This document shows positions 1-9,356 of a stretch of 64,000 nt of DNA, in pieces. The position numbers were made by a program, and so were the translations under genes. Origin of the DNA: Camelimonas lactis (GTDB taxonomy: Bacteria > Pseudomonadota > Alphaproteobacteria > Rhizobiales > Beijerinckiaceae); assembly GCF_004342915.1 (NCBI RefSeq), contig NZ_SLWL01000005.1, forward strand, positions 1 to 64,000, written 5' to 3'. The notes beneath the pieces are model-generated. The model was not told the origin of the DNA. It ran no database searches and saw nothing but the letters and a program-made list of their open reading frames with translations. Within the stretch, counting starts at the first letter, position 1; every line of letters starts with the position of its first letter.

Positions 1-249
1 GAAAGCGGGCAGCGTCTCTGCTTCCATGCGCTGGCGCGCTTCCCGACGCCACGTGAACAGTTGCTGCGGCGTCAGGCCGTGCCGACGAGCCACGGCAGAG
101 ACCGTCCCGGACCCCTCGTGGCTTTCGGCGACAATCCGGTCCTTCTCCTCCGGCGACCAGTCCCGCCGGCGACCCGAGCCCGTGAAGATCTCAAGCCGGC
201 GGACCGGCTCATCATCCCTGGACTTAAGCGTAAACTCTGAAATCGGCAT
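1..249 (-). CDS. tnpA: IS66-type transposase accessory protein TnpA (partial)
   Basis: Eighty-three codons are visible from the ATG at 249 before the gene leaves the window. The protein has a helix-turn-helix of the kind in IS66 TnpA/IS3 OrfA proteins: the segment RRDWSPEEKDRIVAES is followed by VARRHGLTPQQLFTWRRE. In IS66 elements TnpA is a small DNA-binding protein that acts with TnpB and the DDE transposase TnpC. The frame is intact as far as it can be read. The gene points away from the rest of the window, so the element lies to the left. Confidence 0.8.
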   Translation of the reverse strand, partial: MPISEFTLKSRDDEPVRRLEIFTGSGRRRDWSPEEKDRIVAESHEGSGTVSAVARRHGLTPQQLFTWRREARQRMEAETLPAF

Positions 250-325
250 ATGTCGAAGCCCTCAAACGCTTCGAGCATCACCATTCGCACCCCAGAGCGA
301 AAGGTGGCGCCGGGACACCGCTTAC
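1..325 (-). mobile_element. IS66-family insertion sequence, one end only
   Basis: On the minus strand the element appears to begin at 325 with GTAAGCGGTGTCCCGG, which fits the GTAAGCG start usual for IS66 terminal inverted repeats. About 75 bp inside it lies the start of a TnpA-like gene. The other end, tnpB and tnpC lie beyond the left edge, so completeness cannot be judged. IS66 elements normally make 8-bp target duplications; the adjoining candidate is ggaaaagc (326-333), which can only be confirmed at the other end. Confidence 0.7.
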
Positions 326-622
326 GGAAAAGCCAGGGCGCGGGTTCGCGCGGTCATGGCTGGGGCCCACAACCAGGCGCGCCATGCTGATCCTGACGGG
401 TTCAGGCGATGGGTCGGGCCAGCGACCTTGCTGTCCCGGAGACAAAGTGATGCCTGGCAATCGGAAAAACGGCCGGTGTGGAAGCCAGTTGCGCAGGGCG
501 TCGCCAGACGAACGTCGTCACGGGAATCGCTGTGGAAACCGTTGTGATCGAACGGGTTTCGCAAACAATTCAGGCCCGGCGTGAATCCCGGCGGAGCAGG
601 ATCGATGCCTCCAGCCTGATAT
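326..622. other. Non-coding stretch beside the IS element
   Basis: I see no supportable gene here. Open frames exist on the plus strand but are GC-driven and lack ribosome sites or recognisable protein character. The stretch lies between the IS end and a possible gene remnant. Confidence 0.5.
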
Positions 623-844
623 TTAATTCGCAGAAGATATATTATGGAACCAAAAATGAATCGCCGATTGAGCCTCGGCGATGCTCCTGGCGATTTCAGC
701 GGTTTTCAGCCCCTGGATATCCGAAGCCCGTGCATCGGGATGAGCCAGGGCCTGAAACAGTTCGGCTGGATCTGGCGGGCCGACTTGCGTCCGCCGCGAC
801 GATATCCGCCCCGCCAGCCGATCGCTTCGCCGGACGCTCAGGCC
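623..844 (-). pseudogene. Possible C-terminal gene remnant
   Basis: On the minus strand a frame is open for 73 codons from just after a stop (845-847) to TAA at 623-625, with no ATG, GTG or TTG inside it. Its second half reads like natural protein, for example DPAELFQALAHPDARASDIQ, and it ends FHNISSAN. It overlaps the last few bases of the monooxygenase gene in another frame. It may be the tail of a gene whose front was lost, perhaps with the nearby insertion, or it may be chance. I do not recognise a family. Confidence 0.2.
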
Positions 845-1920
845 TCACGGCGCGGCGCGACCGGGAGTTCCCCGGTCAGCCGCCGGACGCGCGGAATGAC
901 CTCGGCCGCGAAGCGTCGCATCTCACGCTCGAACGGCTGGAACTGCAGCATGAAGGTGTCGACGCCCAGGCCATGAAACGCCGCGATCCGTCGCGCCACC
1001 GTATCGTAGTCGCCAACAAGCCCGGCGGCCGTGCCGCCATTGGTGCCGACTGATGGCGTGCGCGCGATGGTCTGCATCATCACCACAGCCGGATCGGTGT
1101 TGCTCCGCTGGATGTCGCGTAGCGGCGCATCCAGTCGCGCGAGGCCGGCAAGCCGCGCCAGTTCACCGTCCGCTTCAGCCTGGGTCGGCCTCGCGATTAC
1201 GAATGCCGACAGCCCGAAGCGCAGCGGCGCGCCGGCGCGTTGGCGCGCCCGCAAATCGGCGATCAGGCCGCGCACGTCGTCCGGCGGCTGGCCATTGATG
1301 AACCAGACGTCGCCCTGGGCGGCGACCAGCGCCCGGGCTGGCCCGGATTCGCCGCCCACATAGATCGTCGGCCGCCGCCGGAACTTGCCCGCCGGTCTGA
1401 GCTGATAATCGTCAACATGGAAATGCGCGCCGTGATGGGTCACCGCCTCGCCGGACATCAGCCGGCTGACCACCGATAGCCATTCCGCGCCATAGGCATA
1501 GCGCGCGTCGTGCTCCGCGAATGGCAATCCGGCCTTCTCCAGCTCGGGCCGGTTCCAGGCGTTGACCAGGTTGAGACCAAACCGCCCCTGGCTGATTTCC
1601 TCAATCTGCAGCGCCATCTTGGCCAGAACGACCGGATGATAGAGATACGGCTTGATCGCCGCGATGATCTCGATCCGGCTGGTCAGCGCCGCAAGGGCGG
1701 CCGAGGTTGTCCATGCCTCAAGCTGGTCCAGATCCCGGTCAAGCGGATTGGCGGTGTGCTGGGCCACAAGCGTCGTCGCATATCCGAGCCGTTCGGCCTC
1801 CAGAACCAGCGCGCGGTTCCGCGCGAACGACGCGTCATATGGCTCTTCCGGGTCATGCAACGCAGCCCTGTTGCCATGCACCAGAGCCCATATGCCAAAA
1901 CGTAGCTCGTTTTGAGACAT
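838..1920 (-). CDS. LLM-class flavin-dependent monooxygenase, alkanesulfonate/dimethylsulfone type
   Basis: This 360-residue protein belongs to the bacterial luciferase-like family, whose members use FMNH2 and O2; the closest resemblance is to SsuD (alkanesulfonate monooxygenase) and SfnG. Supporting segments are the N-terminal FGIWALVHGN strand, IIAAIKPYLYHPVVLAK, the GRFGLNLVNAWN segment expected in SsuD/SfnG-type enzymes, FAEHDARYAYGAEWL, and IYVGGESGPARAL. It would act in the cytoplasm with a flavin reductase releasing sulfite from organosulfur compounds. It is divergent from a sulfonate-type periplasmic binding protein at 2053, which supports an organosulfur role. No flavin reductase is adjacent; the nearest in the window is at 32511. 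The exact substrate cannot be told from sequence. Confidence 0.8.
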   Translation of the reverse strand: MSQNELRFGIWALVHGNRAALHDPEEPYDASFARNRALVLEAERLGYATTLVAQHTANPLDRDLDQLEAWTTSAALAALTSRIEIIAAIKPYLYHPVVLAKMALQIEEISQGRFGLNLVNAWNRPELEKAGLPFAEHDARYAYGAEWLSVVSRLMSGEAVTHHGAHFHVDDYQLRPAGKFRRRPTIYVGGESGPARALVAAQGDVWFINGQPPDDVRGLIADLRARQRAGAPLRFGLSAFVIARPTQAEADGELARLAGLARLDAPLRDIQRSNTDPAVVMMQTIARTPSVGTNGGTAAGLVGDYDTVARRIAAFHGLGVDTFMLQFQPFEREMRRFAAEVIPRVRRLTGELPVAPRREA

Positions 1921-2052
1921 TTTTTCCTCGCATCCACACTGTACAGAAATAATATTTCAATTTACTTTCGCCAATACATAATAGTTCAAAAAATACATTG
2001 CTGTCCATGCAAACAAAATTACACTGCATCCAGACATTCAGGATGTAGGCCC
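1921..2052. promoter_or_regulatory. Divergent, AT-rich promoter region
   Basis: This 132-bp spacer between two outward-reading genes is much richer in A and T than its surroundings, especially 1940-2030. It must hold the promoters for the monooxygenase (minus) and the binding protein (plus). Sulfur-starvation genes are often under CysB/Cbl-type LysR control, but I cannot assign a specific operator. Confidence 0.5.
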
Positions 2053-3003
2053 ATGATATTGACACGTCGCCATGTACTTGCCGGCGCGCTCGCCGCGCCC
2101 GTCGTGCTGTCAGGAGCTTCCCGCGCTGGCGCGGCGGCTCCGGTGCGCTTCAGTTACCAGCGCTCCTCGACGCTGCTGACCTTGCTGAGGGAGGACCGGG
2201 TTCTTGAAAGGCGGCTGGCGCCGCTGGGTCTGGAGGTGAACTGGAAGCAGTTCACATCGGTGCTCCAGCCGATGAACGCCGGCTCGGTGGAATTTCATGC
2301 CGATGTGGCCGACGCCGTGCCGATCTTCACACAGGCCGCCGGCGCAAAGCTCACATTCTACGCGACAGAGGCGCCCTCGCCGTCCGCCGAAGCCATTATC
2401 GTGCATGCGGATTCGCCGATACGGAGCGTGCGGGATCTTAAAGGCAAACGGGTTGGCGTCTCGCGCGGCTCCGGTTGTCACTTCATCCTGGCGGCGGCGC
2501 TGGCGCGCGATGGCCTGTCATTCACGGATATCACGCCAGCCTATCTGGAAGCGCCAGATGGCGCGGCGGCATTCAAGGGGCGCAGCATCGACGCCTGGGT
2601 GATCTGGGATCCGTTCCTGTCGATCACCGAGCACCAGCATCCGGTGCGGACCATCGCCGACGCCACCGGCCTCAGCGGTTACAGCCGTTATTATACGGTC
2701 AACGCCAGCTTCGCCGACGAACGCCCGGATGTGGTGAAGATCGTTTTCGAAGCGCTGGCTGAACAGGGCCGCTGGGTCAAGGCCAACCCGGAAGCCGCTG
2801 CGAAGAAGCTGGCGCCCATCTGGGGCGACGTGCCGCCGGAGGTCGTCAGGGCCGTCAACCAGCGGCGGAGCTATCAGGTGCTGCCGGTGCGGCGCGACAG
2901 GCTGGGCGACCAGCAGCGCATCGCCGACGTTTTCCTCGCTGCCGGGCTGATCCCACAGAAAATCGACGCGACCTCCGTGCCGATCTGGTCTCCGCCGTCC
3001 TGA
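2053..3003 (+). CDS. Aliphatic sulfonate/nitrate-type ABC transporter substrate-binding protein (SsuA-like)
   Basis: From the ATG at 2053 the protein has 316 residues and starts with a twin-arginine signal (LTRRHVLAGALAA, residues 3-15), so export is probably by Tat. The body matches the SsuA/TauA/NrtA fold: VRFSYQRSSTLLTLL, then VHADSPIRSVRDLKGKRVGV, and the domain II signature IDAWVIWDPFLS. A longer frame reaches upstream to 1912, but the Tat signal directly after 2053 favours this start. The protein would capture sulfonates in the periplasm and pass them to an SsuBC importer, which is not adjacent. The divergent luciferase-like monooxygenase supports organosulfur use. Confidence 0.85.
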   Translation: MILTRRHVLAGALAAPVVLSGASRAGAAAPVRFSYQRSSTLLTLLREDRVLERRLAPLGLEVNWKQFTSVLQPMNAGSVEFHADVADAVPIFTQAAGAKLTFYATEAPSPSAEAIIVHADSPIRSVRDLKGKRVGVSRGSGCHFILAAALARDGLSFTDITPAYLEAPDGAAAFKGRSIDAWVIWDPFLSITEHQHPVRTIADATGLSGYSRYYTVNASFADERPDVVKIVFEALAEQGRWVKANPEAAAKKLAPIWGDVPPEVVRAVNQRRSYQVLPVRRDRLGDQQRIADVFLAAGLIPQKIDATSVPIWSPPS

Positions 3004-3079
3004 AGGCGGAGCATATGGGGCCCCGCCTGAGGGATTTTTCCGCCAGGCAGAATGCTCCGATGTAAAAACGCCGCCGGCG

Positions 3080-4036
3080 TCAGGCGCTCTGGCGCGTCGC
3101 CATGATCTGCTGGAGCTCGGCCTCGTAAGGCGCGTAAGAATCCTTGAGCGTGGCGCTATTGAGCAGCATCGTCGCCGCCAGATCGTCGGTTCCGGCGCGG
3201 TAAACGCGGGTCAACACCCAGGCGCTTTCGGTGCGGCGGCTGCCGCTGAGGCCAACCACCTCGCGCTCCAGTTCATACGGCTCGTCGACGAACAGCGGAC
3301 CGTTAACCATGCGGATTTCCTGGTCGGCGAACAGGCCAACGGCCGGACCGCGCGCCGGCAGGCGACCATTCTCCGGCGAACCGAGCAACACGCTGATCAT
3401 CTCCATGGGGATGATCGCCCGGCCCCACGGATTATCGCCGGAATTATACCAGGACGACGGCTCCGTGATGACCTTCAGCTTGTCGGCCAGGCTGAACGGA
3501 TACAGCGCGCCCATGTTCTGGTTCATGGCCATGCGCACCGGAATGCGACCGCCGAAACGGCCCATCTTCACATCGGCCAGGATCACCAGAACGTCCGGCG
3601 CCTTCAGGGTTTGCAGCCGCTGCTCCAGCGCCGTTGGCGGATTGCCAGCGCCAACCGAGGCGCTGCCGCGCAGCACTTCCTCGCCGTCCTCGCGCTCCAT
3701 CCAGATTTCGGTGTGCGTCGCCCCGTCCGCTGGCTTGCGCATGAAGGCGCGCGCCAGATCGCCCTCATAACAGGGGCTGCGGTAATGGGCGGAAATGCAG
3801 CCGTTTTCGAACCAGGCCTTGCCCCACAAATGCTCGCCCAGCGGCGCGAACTGGCTGAAATGCGTAGGCCCTTCGATGGTGCCGCCCTTGAAACCCAGCT
3901 TCTGCGCCGTGGCGTCATCGTGAATCGAGGCGTGATCGTCGTAGGACTGCGCCTGCAACATCTGGCGCGGTCCGCGCAGCGGCCCCGATATCACCGCGCC
4001 GTCGTCATGGATTTCGGTAGCGAACGCTTTCGACAT
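3080..4036 (-). CDS. MaoC-like/hotdog-fold protein of unknown substrate
   Basis: The 318-residue product looks like two hotdog-type halves. The N-terminal half has DDHASIHDDATAQKLGFKGG followed by TIEGPTHFSQF, resembling the hydratase core of MaoC-like enzymes where Asp and His act on enoyl-CoA. The second half (PYELEREVVGLSGSRRTESA) looks like the partner domain. An acyl-CoA or acyl-ACP hydratase or thioesterase role is inferred only from fold. The start has a clear GGGAGG site. It lies convergent to the SsuA-like gene and 48 bp from the MBL hydrolase on the same strand. Confidence 0.55.
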   Translation of the reverse strand: MSKAFATEIHDDGAVISGPLRGPRQMLQAQSYDDHASIHDDATAQKLGFKGGTIEGPTHFSQFAPLGEHLWGKAWFENGCISAHYRSPCYEGDLARAFMRKPADGATHTEIWMEREDGEEVLRGSASVGAGNPPTALEQRLQTLKAPDVLVILADVKMGRFGGRIPVRMAMNQNMGALYPFSLADKLKVITEPSSWYNSGDNPWGRAIIPMEMISVLLGSPENGRLPARGPAVGLFADQEIRMVNGPLFVDEPYELEREVVGLSGSRRTESAWVLTRVYRAGTDDLAATMLLNSATLKDSYAPYEAELQQIMATRQSA

Positions 4037-4084
4037 GACGGTTCCTCCCTTTTGGGCCAGCTTGGTCGCTGGCCATTTTTGTGT

Positions 4085-4882
4085 TCACGCCGTCTCCAGC
4101 ACCATGCCGTCAAAAGCCGGCGTCACATGCGGCGGCAGTTCGGCCGCCAGCGTCGCGTAATCCAGATCCGTATGCAAATTGGTCAGCACCGCGCGTTTCG
4201 GCTGCACCCGGGCGATCAGCTCCAGCGCTTCCGCGACGTTGAAATGTGTCGGATGCGGCGTGTGGCGCAGCGCATCGACGATCAGCACGTCGAGGCCATG
4301 CAGCATGGCGACGCTTTCCTCCGGCATCAGGTGGACGTCGCTGGCGTAAGCCAGGTCATTGAAGCGAAAACCCAGCGCCGTGGTATCGCCGTGCAGCATG
4401 TTGAACGGCAGCGCCCGCACCGCGCCGCCAGCCCCGTCGATCACCACCTCCCCGCCGATCGCCATGGGGTGGCGACGCAGGATCGGCGGATAGGAGCTGC
4501 CGTGCGGCGTACGGAAAATGTAGTCGAAGCGGTCTTCGAGGAAGGCAAAGGTCTTGTCGTCGATCCACACGTCGAGGCGCCGCCGCATGGCGATGGCCAG
4601 CGGCCGCACGTCGTCGATGCCATGGGTATGGTCGGCGTGCTCGTGCGTCAGCAGGATGCCGTCGAGCTTGCGCACGTCCGCGTCCAGCAACTGCTCGCGC
4701 AGGTCCGGCCCCATGTCGACCAGCACCGTGGTGGCGCCATCGGGCCCGGTCCGCTCCACCAGCAGGGCGCAACGCCGGCGGCGGTTTTTGGGGTTGGCGG
4801 GATCACAGGCGCCCCACCCCTGCCCCACGCGCGGCACGCCGGCCGATGAGCCACAGCCGAGAATGGTGACCTTCAGGCTCAT
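4085..4882 (-). CDS. MBL-fold metallohydrolase (PhnP-like)
   Basis: The 265-residue protein has the metallo-beta-lactamase metal motif THEHADHTHG near residue 80, an initial LGCGSSAGVPRVG strand, then ASDVHLMPEES and TNLHTDLDY late in the chain. PhnP-type members are phosphodiesterases acting on cyclic phosphates or nucleotides. It sits downstream of tatD and metG in a block kept in many Rhizobiales, where its cellular role is not settled. A GGGGGAG site precedes the ATG. A 107-bp spacer separates it from tatD. Confidence 0.8.
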   Translation of the reverse strand: MSLKVTILGCGSSAGVPRVGQGWGACDPANPKNRRRRCALLVERTGPDGATTVLVDMGPDLREQLLDADVRKLDGILLTHEHADHTHGIDDVRPLAIAMRRRLDVWIDDKTFAFLEDRFDYIFRTPHGSSYPPILRRHPMAIGGEVVIDGAGGAVRALPFNMLHGDTTALGFRFNDLAYASDVHLMPEESVAMLHGLDVLIVDALRHTPHPTHFNVAEALELIARVQPKRAVLTNLHTDLDYATLAAELPPHVTPAFDGMVLETA

Positions 4883-4989
4883 GCGCTCCCCCAGTTCTGA
4901 GAGAAAAATCCTTGTACTGAACCGGATTTTTCCCTGCCTTGGTTTGACGCGTTTTCGATGCAGCGCGGCGCCCGCCCCGCCGGAAAACG

Positions 4990-5781
4990 CTAGTGTTGCC
5001 CGGCCTTCTCAAGGGCGGCGGCCTTGTCGAACAGCCGGAAGAAATTGTCGGTCGTCAGCCTGGCCAACGCCGCCGCGTCCATGCCGCGCACCTCCGCCAG
5101 CACCCGCGCCGTGTGGGCCGTATAGGCGGGCTCGCAGCGTTTGCCGCGCACCGGAACCGGGGCCAGATACGGCGAGTCCGTCTCCACCAGCAGCCGGTCC
5201 GCCGGAACGTCGGCGGCGATGGCGCGGATGTCTTCCGACTTCGGGAAGGTCAGGATGCCGGAGAATGACACATACAGCCCCAGCTCCACGCCAGCGCGCG
5301 CCAGCTCCGCCCCGGACGAGAAGCAGTGCAACAGCGCCTTGAAGGCGCCCTTCGCCATCTCCTCGCGCAGGATGGCGATCATGTCGTCGTCGGCCTTGCG
5401 CGCGTGAATCACCAGCGGCAGGCCGGTGATGCGCGCCGCGGCGATATTGGTTCGGAACACCGCCTTCTGCACCTCCGGCGGGTCCTTGTCGTAAAAATAG
5501 TCCAGCCCCGCCTCGCCAATGCCAACGCAGCGCGGATGCTGCGCCAGGGCGACGATCTCGTCCACGGTGACGTCCGGCTCTTCGCCCGCGTGCAGCGGAT
5601 GGGTGCCGACGGTGAACCAGACGCGCGGATCACGCTCGGCGATCTCGCGGTAGATGTGAGCCTTGCGCACATTGGTGGCGATGGTCACCATCCGCGTCAC
5701 CCCGGCGGCCTCCGCCCGGGCCATCACCTCATCGAAGTCGTTGGCGAAATAGTCGAGGTGGCAGTGGCTGTCGACGAGCAT
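4990..5781 (-). CDS. tatD: TatD-family metal-dependent hydrolase (deoxyribonuclease)
   Basis: The 263-residue protein has the TatD pattern throughout: VDSHCHLDYF at the N-terminus (metal HxH), GIGEAGLDYFYD, PLVIHARKADDD, LHCFSSG, and LLVETDSPYLAPVP near the end. Family members are metal-dependent 3'-5' exonucleases or AP-type DNases in the TIM-barrel amidohydrolase superfamily. Its ATG overlaps the metG stop by one base (TGATG), so it is translationally coupled to metG. Confidence 0.93.
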   Translation of the reverse strand: MLVDSHCHLDYFANDFDEVMARAEAAGVTRMVTIATNVRKAHIYREIAERDPRVWFTVGTHPLHAGEEPDVTVDEIVALAQHPRCVGIGEAGLDYFYDKDPPEVQKAVFRTNIAAARITGLPLVIHARKADDDMIAILREEMAKGAFKALLHCFSSGAELARAGVELGLYVSFSGILTFPKSEDIRAIAADVPADRLLVETDSPYLAPVPVRGKRCEPAYTAHTARVLAEVRGMDAAALARLTTDNFFRLFDKAAALEKAGQH

Positions 5782-7343
5782 CAGGAAACCGCTTCCGTTT
5801 CCGGTTCAACATAGCGCGGAAACACCGGCGCCGGCGCCGGCAGATGCGTATGCTCGATCAGCCGGCCCGGCTGGCCAAGATATGCAAAACTGCGCCTGTC
5901 CGGATCCACAGCCAGCAGGTCGAGCAGCTTTTCCGCCGCCGCCGGCGTCACGGGCTGGGCCATGATGGCGACGTTGCGGATCACCTCGGCCGTCACATAC
6001 AGCACCGTGGCCATGCGGTCCGGCTCGGTCTTGCGCAGCTTCCACGGTTCCTGGGCGGCGAAATAGCGGTTGGCCTCAGCCACCACCGCCCAGACCTCGG
6101 CCAGATATGTGTGCAGGGCGAAATGGTCGAGGGCGGCGCGCGCCTTGTCGCCCAGGGCGTCCGCCTGGGCGAGCATGGCGGCGTCCTCCACCGTGAGGCC
6201 GCCCGGCTGCGGAATCTTGCCGTCGCAGTTCTTCGCCACCATCGACAGCGAACGCTGGGCGAGATTGCCCAGGTCATTGGCGAGATCAGCGTTGATGCGG
6301 TTGACGATGGCCTCGTGGCTGTAGCTGCCGTCCTGACCGAACGATACTTCGCGGAGCAGGAAATAGCGCATCTGGTCGACGCCATAGGCCGCGGCCAGAT
6401 CAGCCGGCGAAATGACGTTGCCCAGCGACTTGGACATCTTCTCCCCCTTGTTGAAGAGGAAGCCGTGGCCGAACACCCGTTTCGGCAGCGCAACGCCGGC
6501 CGACATCAGGAACGCCGGCCAGTACACCGCATGGAAGCGGATGATGTCCTTGCCGATGATATGCGCGTCCGCCGGCCAGTAACGCCACTTCGGGTTGTTT
6601 TCGTCCGGGAAGCCGACGCCGGTGATGTAATTGGCGAGGGCGTCAATCCACACATACATGACGTGGCCCGGCGCGTCCGGCGCCGGGATGCCCCAGTCCA
6701 GGGTGGTGCGGGAAATCGACAGGTCCTGCAGGCCGCCGCGCACGAAGCTGGCCACCTCGTTGCGGCGGCTGTCGGGACCAACGAAATCCGGCTGTTCCTC
6801 ATAGAGCTTCAGCAGGCGGTCCTGATATTTCGACAGACGGAAGAACCAGGTCTGCTCCTCGGTCCACTCCACCGGCGTGCCCTGCGGGCCAAGCCGCGTT
6901 CCATCGCCCTGCAGCGTGGTTTCGCTCTCGTCGTAGAACGCCTCGTCGCGCACCGAGTACCAGCCGGCGTAAGCGCCCAGATAAATGTCGTCATTGGCGC
7001 GCATGCGCCGCCACAATTCCTGGCAGGCTGCGTAGTGGGCCGGATCGGTGGTGCGGAAAAACCGGTCATAGGATACCGACAGGCCATCGCACATGGCCTG
7101 GAACAGCGCCGAGTTGCGGTCCGCCAGCTCGCGCGGCGTCACGCCGGCCCTGGTCGCCGTCTGCACCATTTTCAGGCCGTGCTCGTCCGTCCCCGTCTGG
7201 AAATAGACGTCATGGCCGTCCAGCCGCTTGAAGCGGGCGATGGCGTCGGTGGCGATCGCCTCATAGGCGTGGCCAATATGCGGAGCGCCATTGGGATAGG
7301 AAATGGCTGTGGTGATGTAGTAGGTCGGCCGACCGGCTGCCAT
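5781..7343 (-). CDS. metG: Methionyl-tRNA synthetase
   Basis: The 520-residue class I synthetase charges tRNA-Met. It has the HIGH motif as [13 protein letters not shown] near residue 18 and the KMSKS loop as [12 protein letters not shown] around residue 305. It ends after the anticodon-binding helices and lacks the C-terminal tRNA-binding extension of longer MetRS proteins, which is usual in alphaproteobacteria. It lies between holB and tatD in an apparent operon. The ribosome site before its ATG is weak. Confidence 0.96.
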   Translation of the reverse strand: MAAGRPTYYITTAISYPNGAPHIGHAYEAIATDAIARFKRLDGHDVYFQTGTDEHGLKMVQTATRAGVTPRELADRNSALFQAMCDGLSVSYDRFFRTTDPAHYAACQELWRRMRANDDIYLGAYAGWYSVRDEAFYDESETTLQGDGTRLGPQGTPVEWTEEQTWFFRLSKYQDRLLKLYEEQPDFVGPDSRRNEVASFVRGGLQDLSISRTTLDWGIPAPDAPGHVMYVWIDALANYITGVGFPDENNPKWRYWPADAHIIGKDIIRFHAVYWPAFLMSAGVALPKRVFGHGFLFNKGEKMSKSLGNVISPADLAAAYGVDQMRYFLLREVSFGQDGSYSHEAIVNRINADLANDLGNLAQRSLSMVAKNCDGKIPQPGGLTVEDAAMLAQADALGDKARAALDHFALHTYLAEVWAVVAEANRYFAAQEPWKLRKTEPDRMATVLYVTAEVIRNVAIMAQPVTPAAAEKLLDLLAVDPDRRSFAYLGQPGRLIEHTHLPAPAPVFPRYVEPETEAVS

Positions 7344-7423
7344 CTGCGATAACCCGTTGGTTTTGAGCCGGACCCCGGGCAGCGGCGCGCCGCCGGAATC
7401 CTCCCGGCCTGACCGACGCGCGC

Positions 7424-8497
7424 TTACGGGGCGGAGAGCCGCCGGACAGCCTCCGCGAGGTCGCCGAACATGGACATGACCAGCGGCCGCCGATCCAGAT
7501 TATAGCTTTCCGCCTCGCGCGCCGCCTGGGCGTTCTTCTCCCACACCTCGACCAGGGGCGCAAGGCGATGCGGCCCCAGTCCCGCCTGGCGGCGCACAAG
7601 CGCGGAAGTCCAGTCGCCAACGGTTTCGAGCACCGTGCGGAACGCTTCGTCCTGATCGCGGCCGGCGACCCGGTCGGCCAGCGCCAGGGCGCGGGAAACA
7701 TCCATGCGCGGCAGCAGGTCCAGCAGCGCGCGGGTCTGGCGGATCAGCGCGCGCCGGTTTTCGTCCAGCATGGCCAGGGCCTCGCCCACCGAGCCATGCG
7801 CCAGCGCCGTCGCCTCCGCCAGTTCGGCCTCTTCCGCGTCGCTCCATGGCGCGCCCAGCGAGCGCACCGCCCGCATCACGTCGGCGTCGGCCAGCGGCCG
7901 CAATTGCAGCCTCCGGCAACGCGAGCGGATGGTGGGCAGGGTCCGCGCCGGGGCATGGGAAATCACGAAGACGATGGCGCGCGGCGGCGGCTCCTCGATC
8001 GCCTTGAGCAGGGCGTTGGCGCCAGCGACGTTGAGATCGTCGGCGCAATCAACAATCACCACCCGCCAGCCGCTGGCTGTCGCGGCGAACAGATCCAGCG
8101 CCCGGCGTACGTCAGCGACGGCGATCTCGGCGGAAAATCCCTTGCCGTCCTTGCGCGGCCCGCGACGGATGACCGCCACATCCGGGTGGGCGCCGCTGGC
8201 GATCTGGCGAAAGACCCGTGTATCCGGCGCCACATCCAGGCTGGTGGTTCCGGCGGCGCCGGGCATGGAGGGATCGGGGTTGGCCAGCAGAAAGCGCGCC
8301 GCCCGCCAGGCGAAGGTGGCCTTGCCAATGCCCGCCGGACCGCCGACCAGCCATGCGTGATGCAGCCGGCCGCCGCGCCAGGCCTCCAGGAACGCCGCCT
8401 CGGCTTCCTGATGGCCAAACAGCAACGGCTGCTCGCGCGGATGCGGCGCGCCAGGGTGCTGGTCCGGCCCGATCGCTCCATCCGCCTCGCTCGCCAT
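7424..8497 (-). CDS. holB: DNA polymerase III delta' subunit
   Basis: The 357-residue clamp-loader subunit has an AAA+ P-loop [14 protein letters not shown] near residue 55, a DEAD-like element [11 protein letters not shown], and the sensor/SRC-type segment [16 protein letters not shown]. It helps load the beta clamp during replication. The start has a strong GAAGGAGAGG site. The tmk-holB order is widely conserved. The second arginine of the usual SRC motif region is kept, and I saw no truncation. Confidence 0.9.
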   Translation of the reverse strand: MASEADGAIGPDQHPGAPHPREQPLLFGHQEAEAAFLEAWRGGRLHHAWLVGGPAGIGKATFAWRAARFLLANPDPSMPGAAGTTSLDVAPDTRVFRQIASGAHPDVAVIRRGPRKDGKGFSAEIAVADVRRALDLFAATASGWRVVIVDCADDLNVAGANALLKAIEEPPPRAIVFVISHAPARTLPTIRSRCRRLQLRPLADADVMRAVRSLGAPWSDAEEAELAEATALAHGSVGEALAMLDENRRALIRQTRALLDLLPRMDVSRALALADRVAGRDQDEAFRTVLETVGDWTSALVRRQAGLGPHRLAPLVEVWEKNAQAAREAESYNLDRRPLVMSMFGDLAEAVRRLSAP

Positions 8498-8672
8498 GCC
8501 GCCGCCTCTCCTTCACCCGCCAGGGTATTTCAGTGAAACCAGCCCGGCGGAAACGCCACATACCTTTTATATGGGACAGTCTTCTTCCGCCGCCCGACAA
8601 GCACTGGAGCGGCCCTGCCCCGGACGCCCCGACGTCCGGTATATCAGCAGCCACGCCGCCCGGGCGCCCGGC

Positions 8673-9356
8673 TCATCGGGCCAGCGCCGGCAATCGCCTG
8701 ACCGTATCGCCCAGACGTTCGTCGATAATACGAAAAATGTCCGCCTCCACCTCCGGCGCCGTCCGGTCGGCGTTGACGATGACGCAGCGCTCCGGTTCGG
8801 CGTTGGCGATCTGGTGAAAGGCCTTGCGCAGTCGCGCGTGAAACCCGAGGCCCTCGCTCTCGAAACGGTCCGCCGGGGCGCCGGCTTCCCGGCGCGCCGC
8901 AGCGCGGCGCAGGCCAATGGCCGGGGGCATGTCCAGCACCAGCGTGAGATCCGGCCTGACGCCAGCCAGCGTCACCTTTTCCAGCGCCGCGATCACCTCA
9001 TCGCCAAGCTTGCCGTTCGCACCCTGGTAGGCGCGGGTGGAATCAGCGAAGCGGTCGCACAGCACCCATTTCCCCGCCTGCAAGGCCGGACGGATCAGGC
9101 TGTCGATGTGATCGATGCGCGCGGCGCTGAACAGCAGGGCCTCAGCCATGGGGCCGAGTTCGCGGGCGCCGCCGCCCAGGATGTAGGCGCGAATGGCTTC
9201 GGCGCGTTGAGAACCGCCCGGCTCCCGCGTCACCACCACGTCAAGACCCGCGTCGCGCAACCGGGCTTCCAGCAGGCGTATCTGGGTGGATTTGCCAACG
9301 CCCTCGCCGCCTTCAAAGGTAATGAACCGTCCGCGCCGCTTCGCCCTGTCGCTCAT
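8673..9356 (-). CDS. tmk: Thymidylate kinase
   Basis: The 227-residue protein phosphorylates dTMP to dTDP. It has the P-loop FEGGEGVGKSTQIRLLE at residues 14-30, the DR(Y/F) motif in WVLCDRFADSTRAYQG, and a LID region RRAAARREAGAPADRFE. The ATG overlaps the end of the upstream dacF-like gene by four bases (ATGA). A 175-bp spacer follows before holB. Confidence 0.95.
   Translation of the reverse strand: MSDRAKRRGRFITFEGGEGVGKSTQIRLLEARLRDAGLDVVVTREPGGSQRAEAIRAYILGGGARELGPMAEALLFSAARIDHIDSLIRPALQAGKWVLCDRFADSTRAYQGANGKLGDEVIAALEKVTLAGVRPDLTLVLDMPPAIGLRRAAARREAGAPADRFESEGLGFHARLRKAFHQIANAEPERCVIVNADRTAPEVEADIFRIIDERLGDTVRRLPALAR

Noticed and set aside
478-1053. 191-codon plus-strand frame near the IS element
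   Set aside because: It overlaps the end of the well-supported monooxygenase gene on the other strand and has no ribosome site or recognisable domains.
5844-7352. 502-codon plus-strand frame opposite metG
   Set aside because: It is the antisense shadow of a highly conserved synthetase gene in GC-rich DNA; the His/Arg-rich translation is typical of such shadows.
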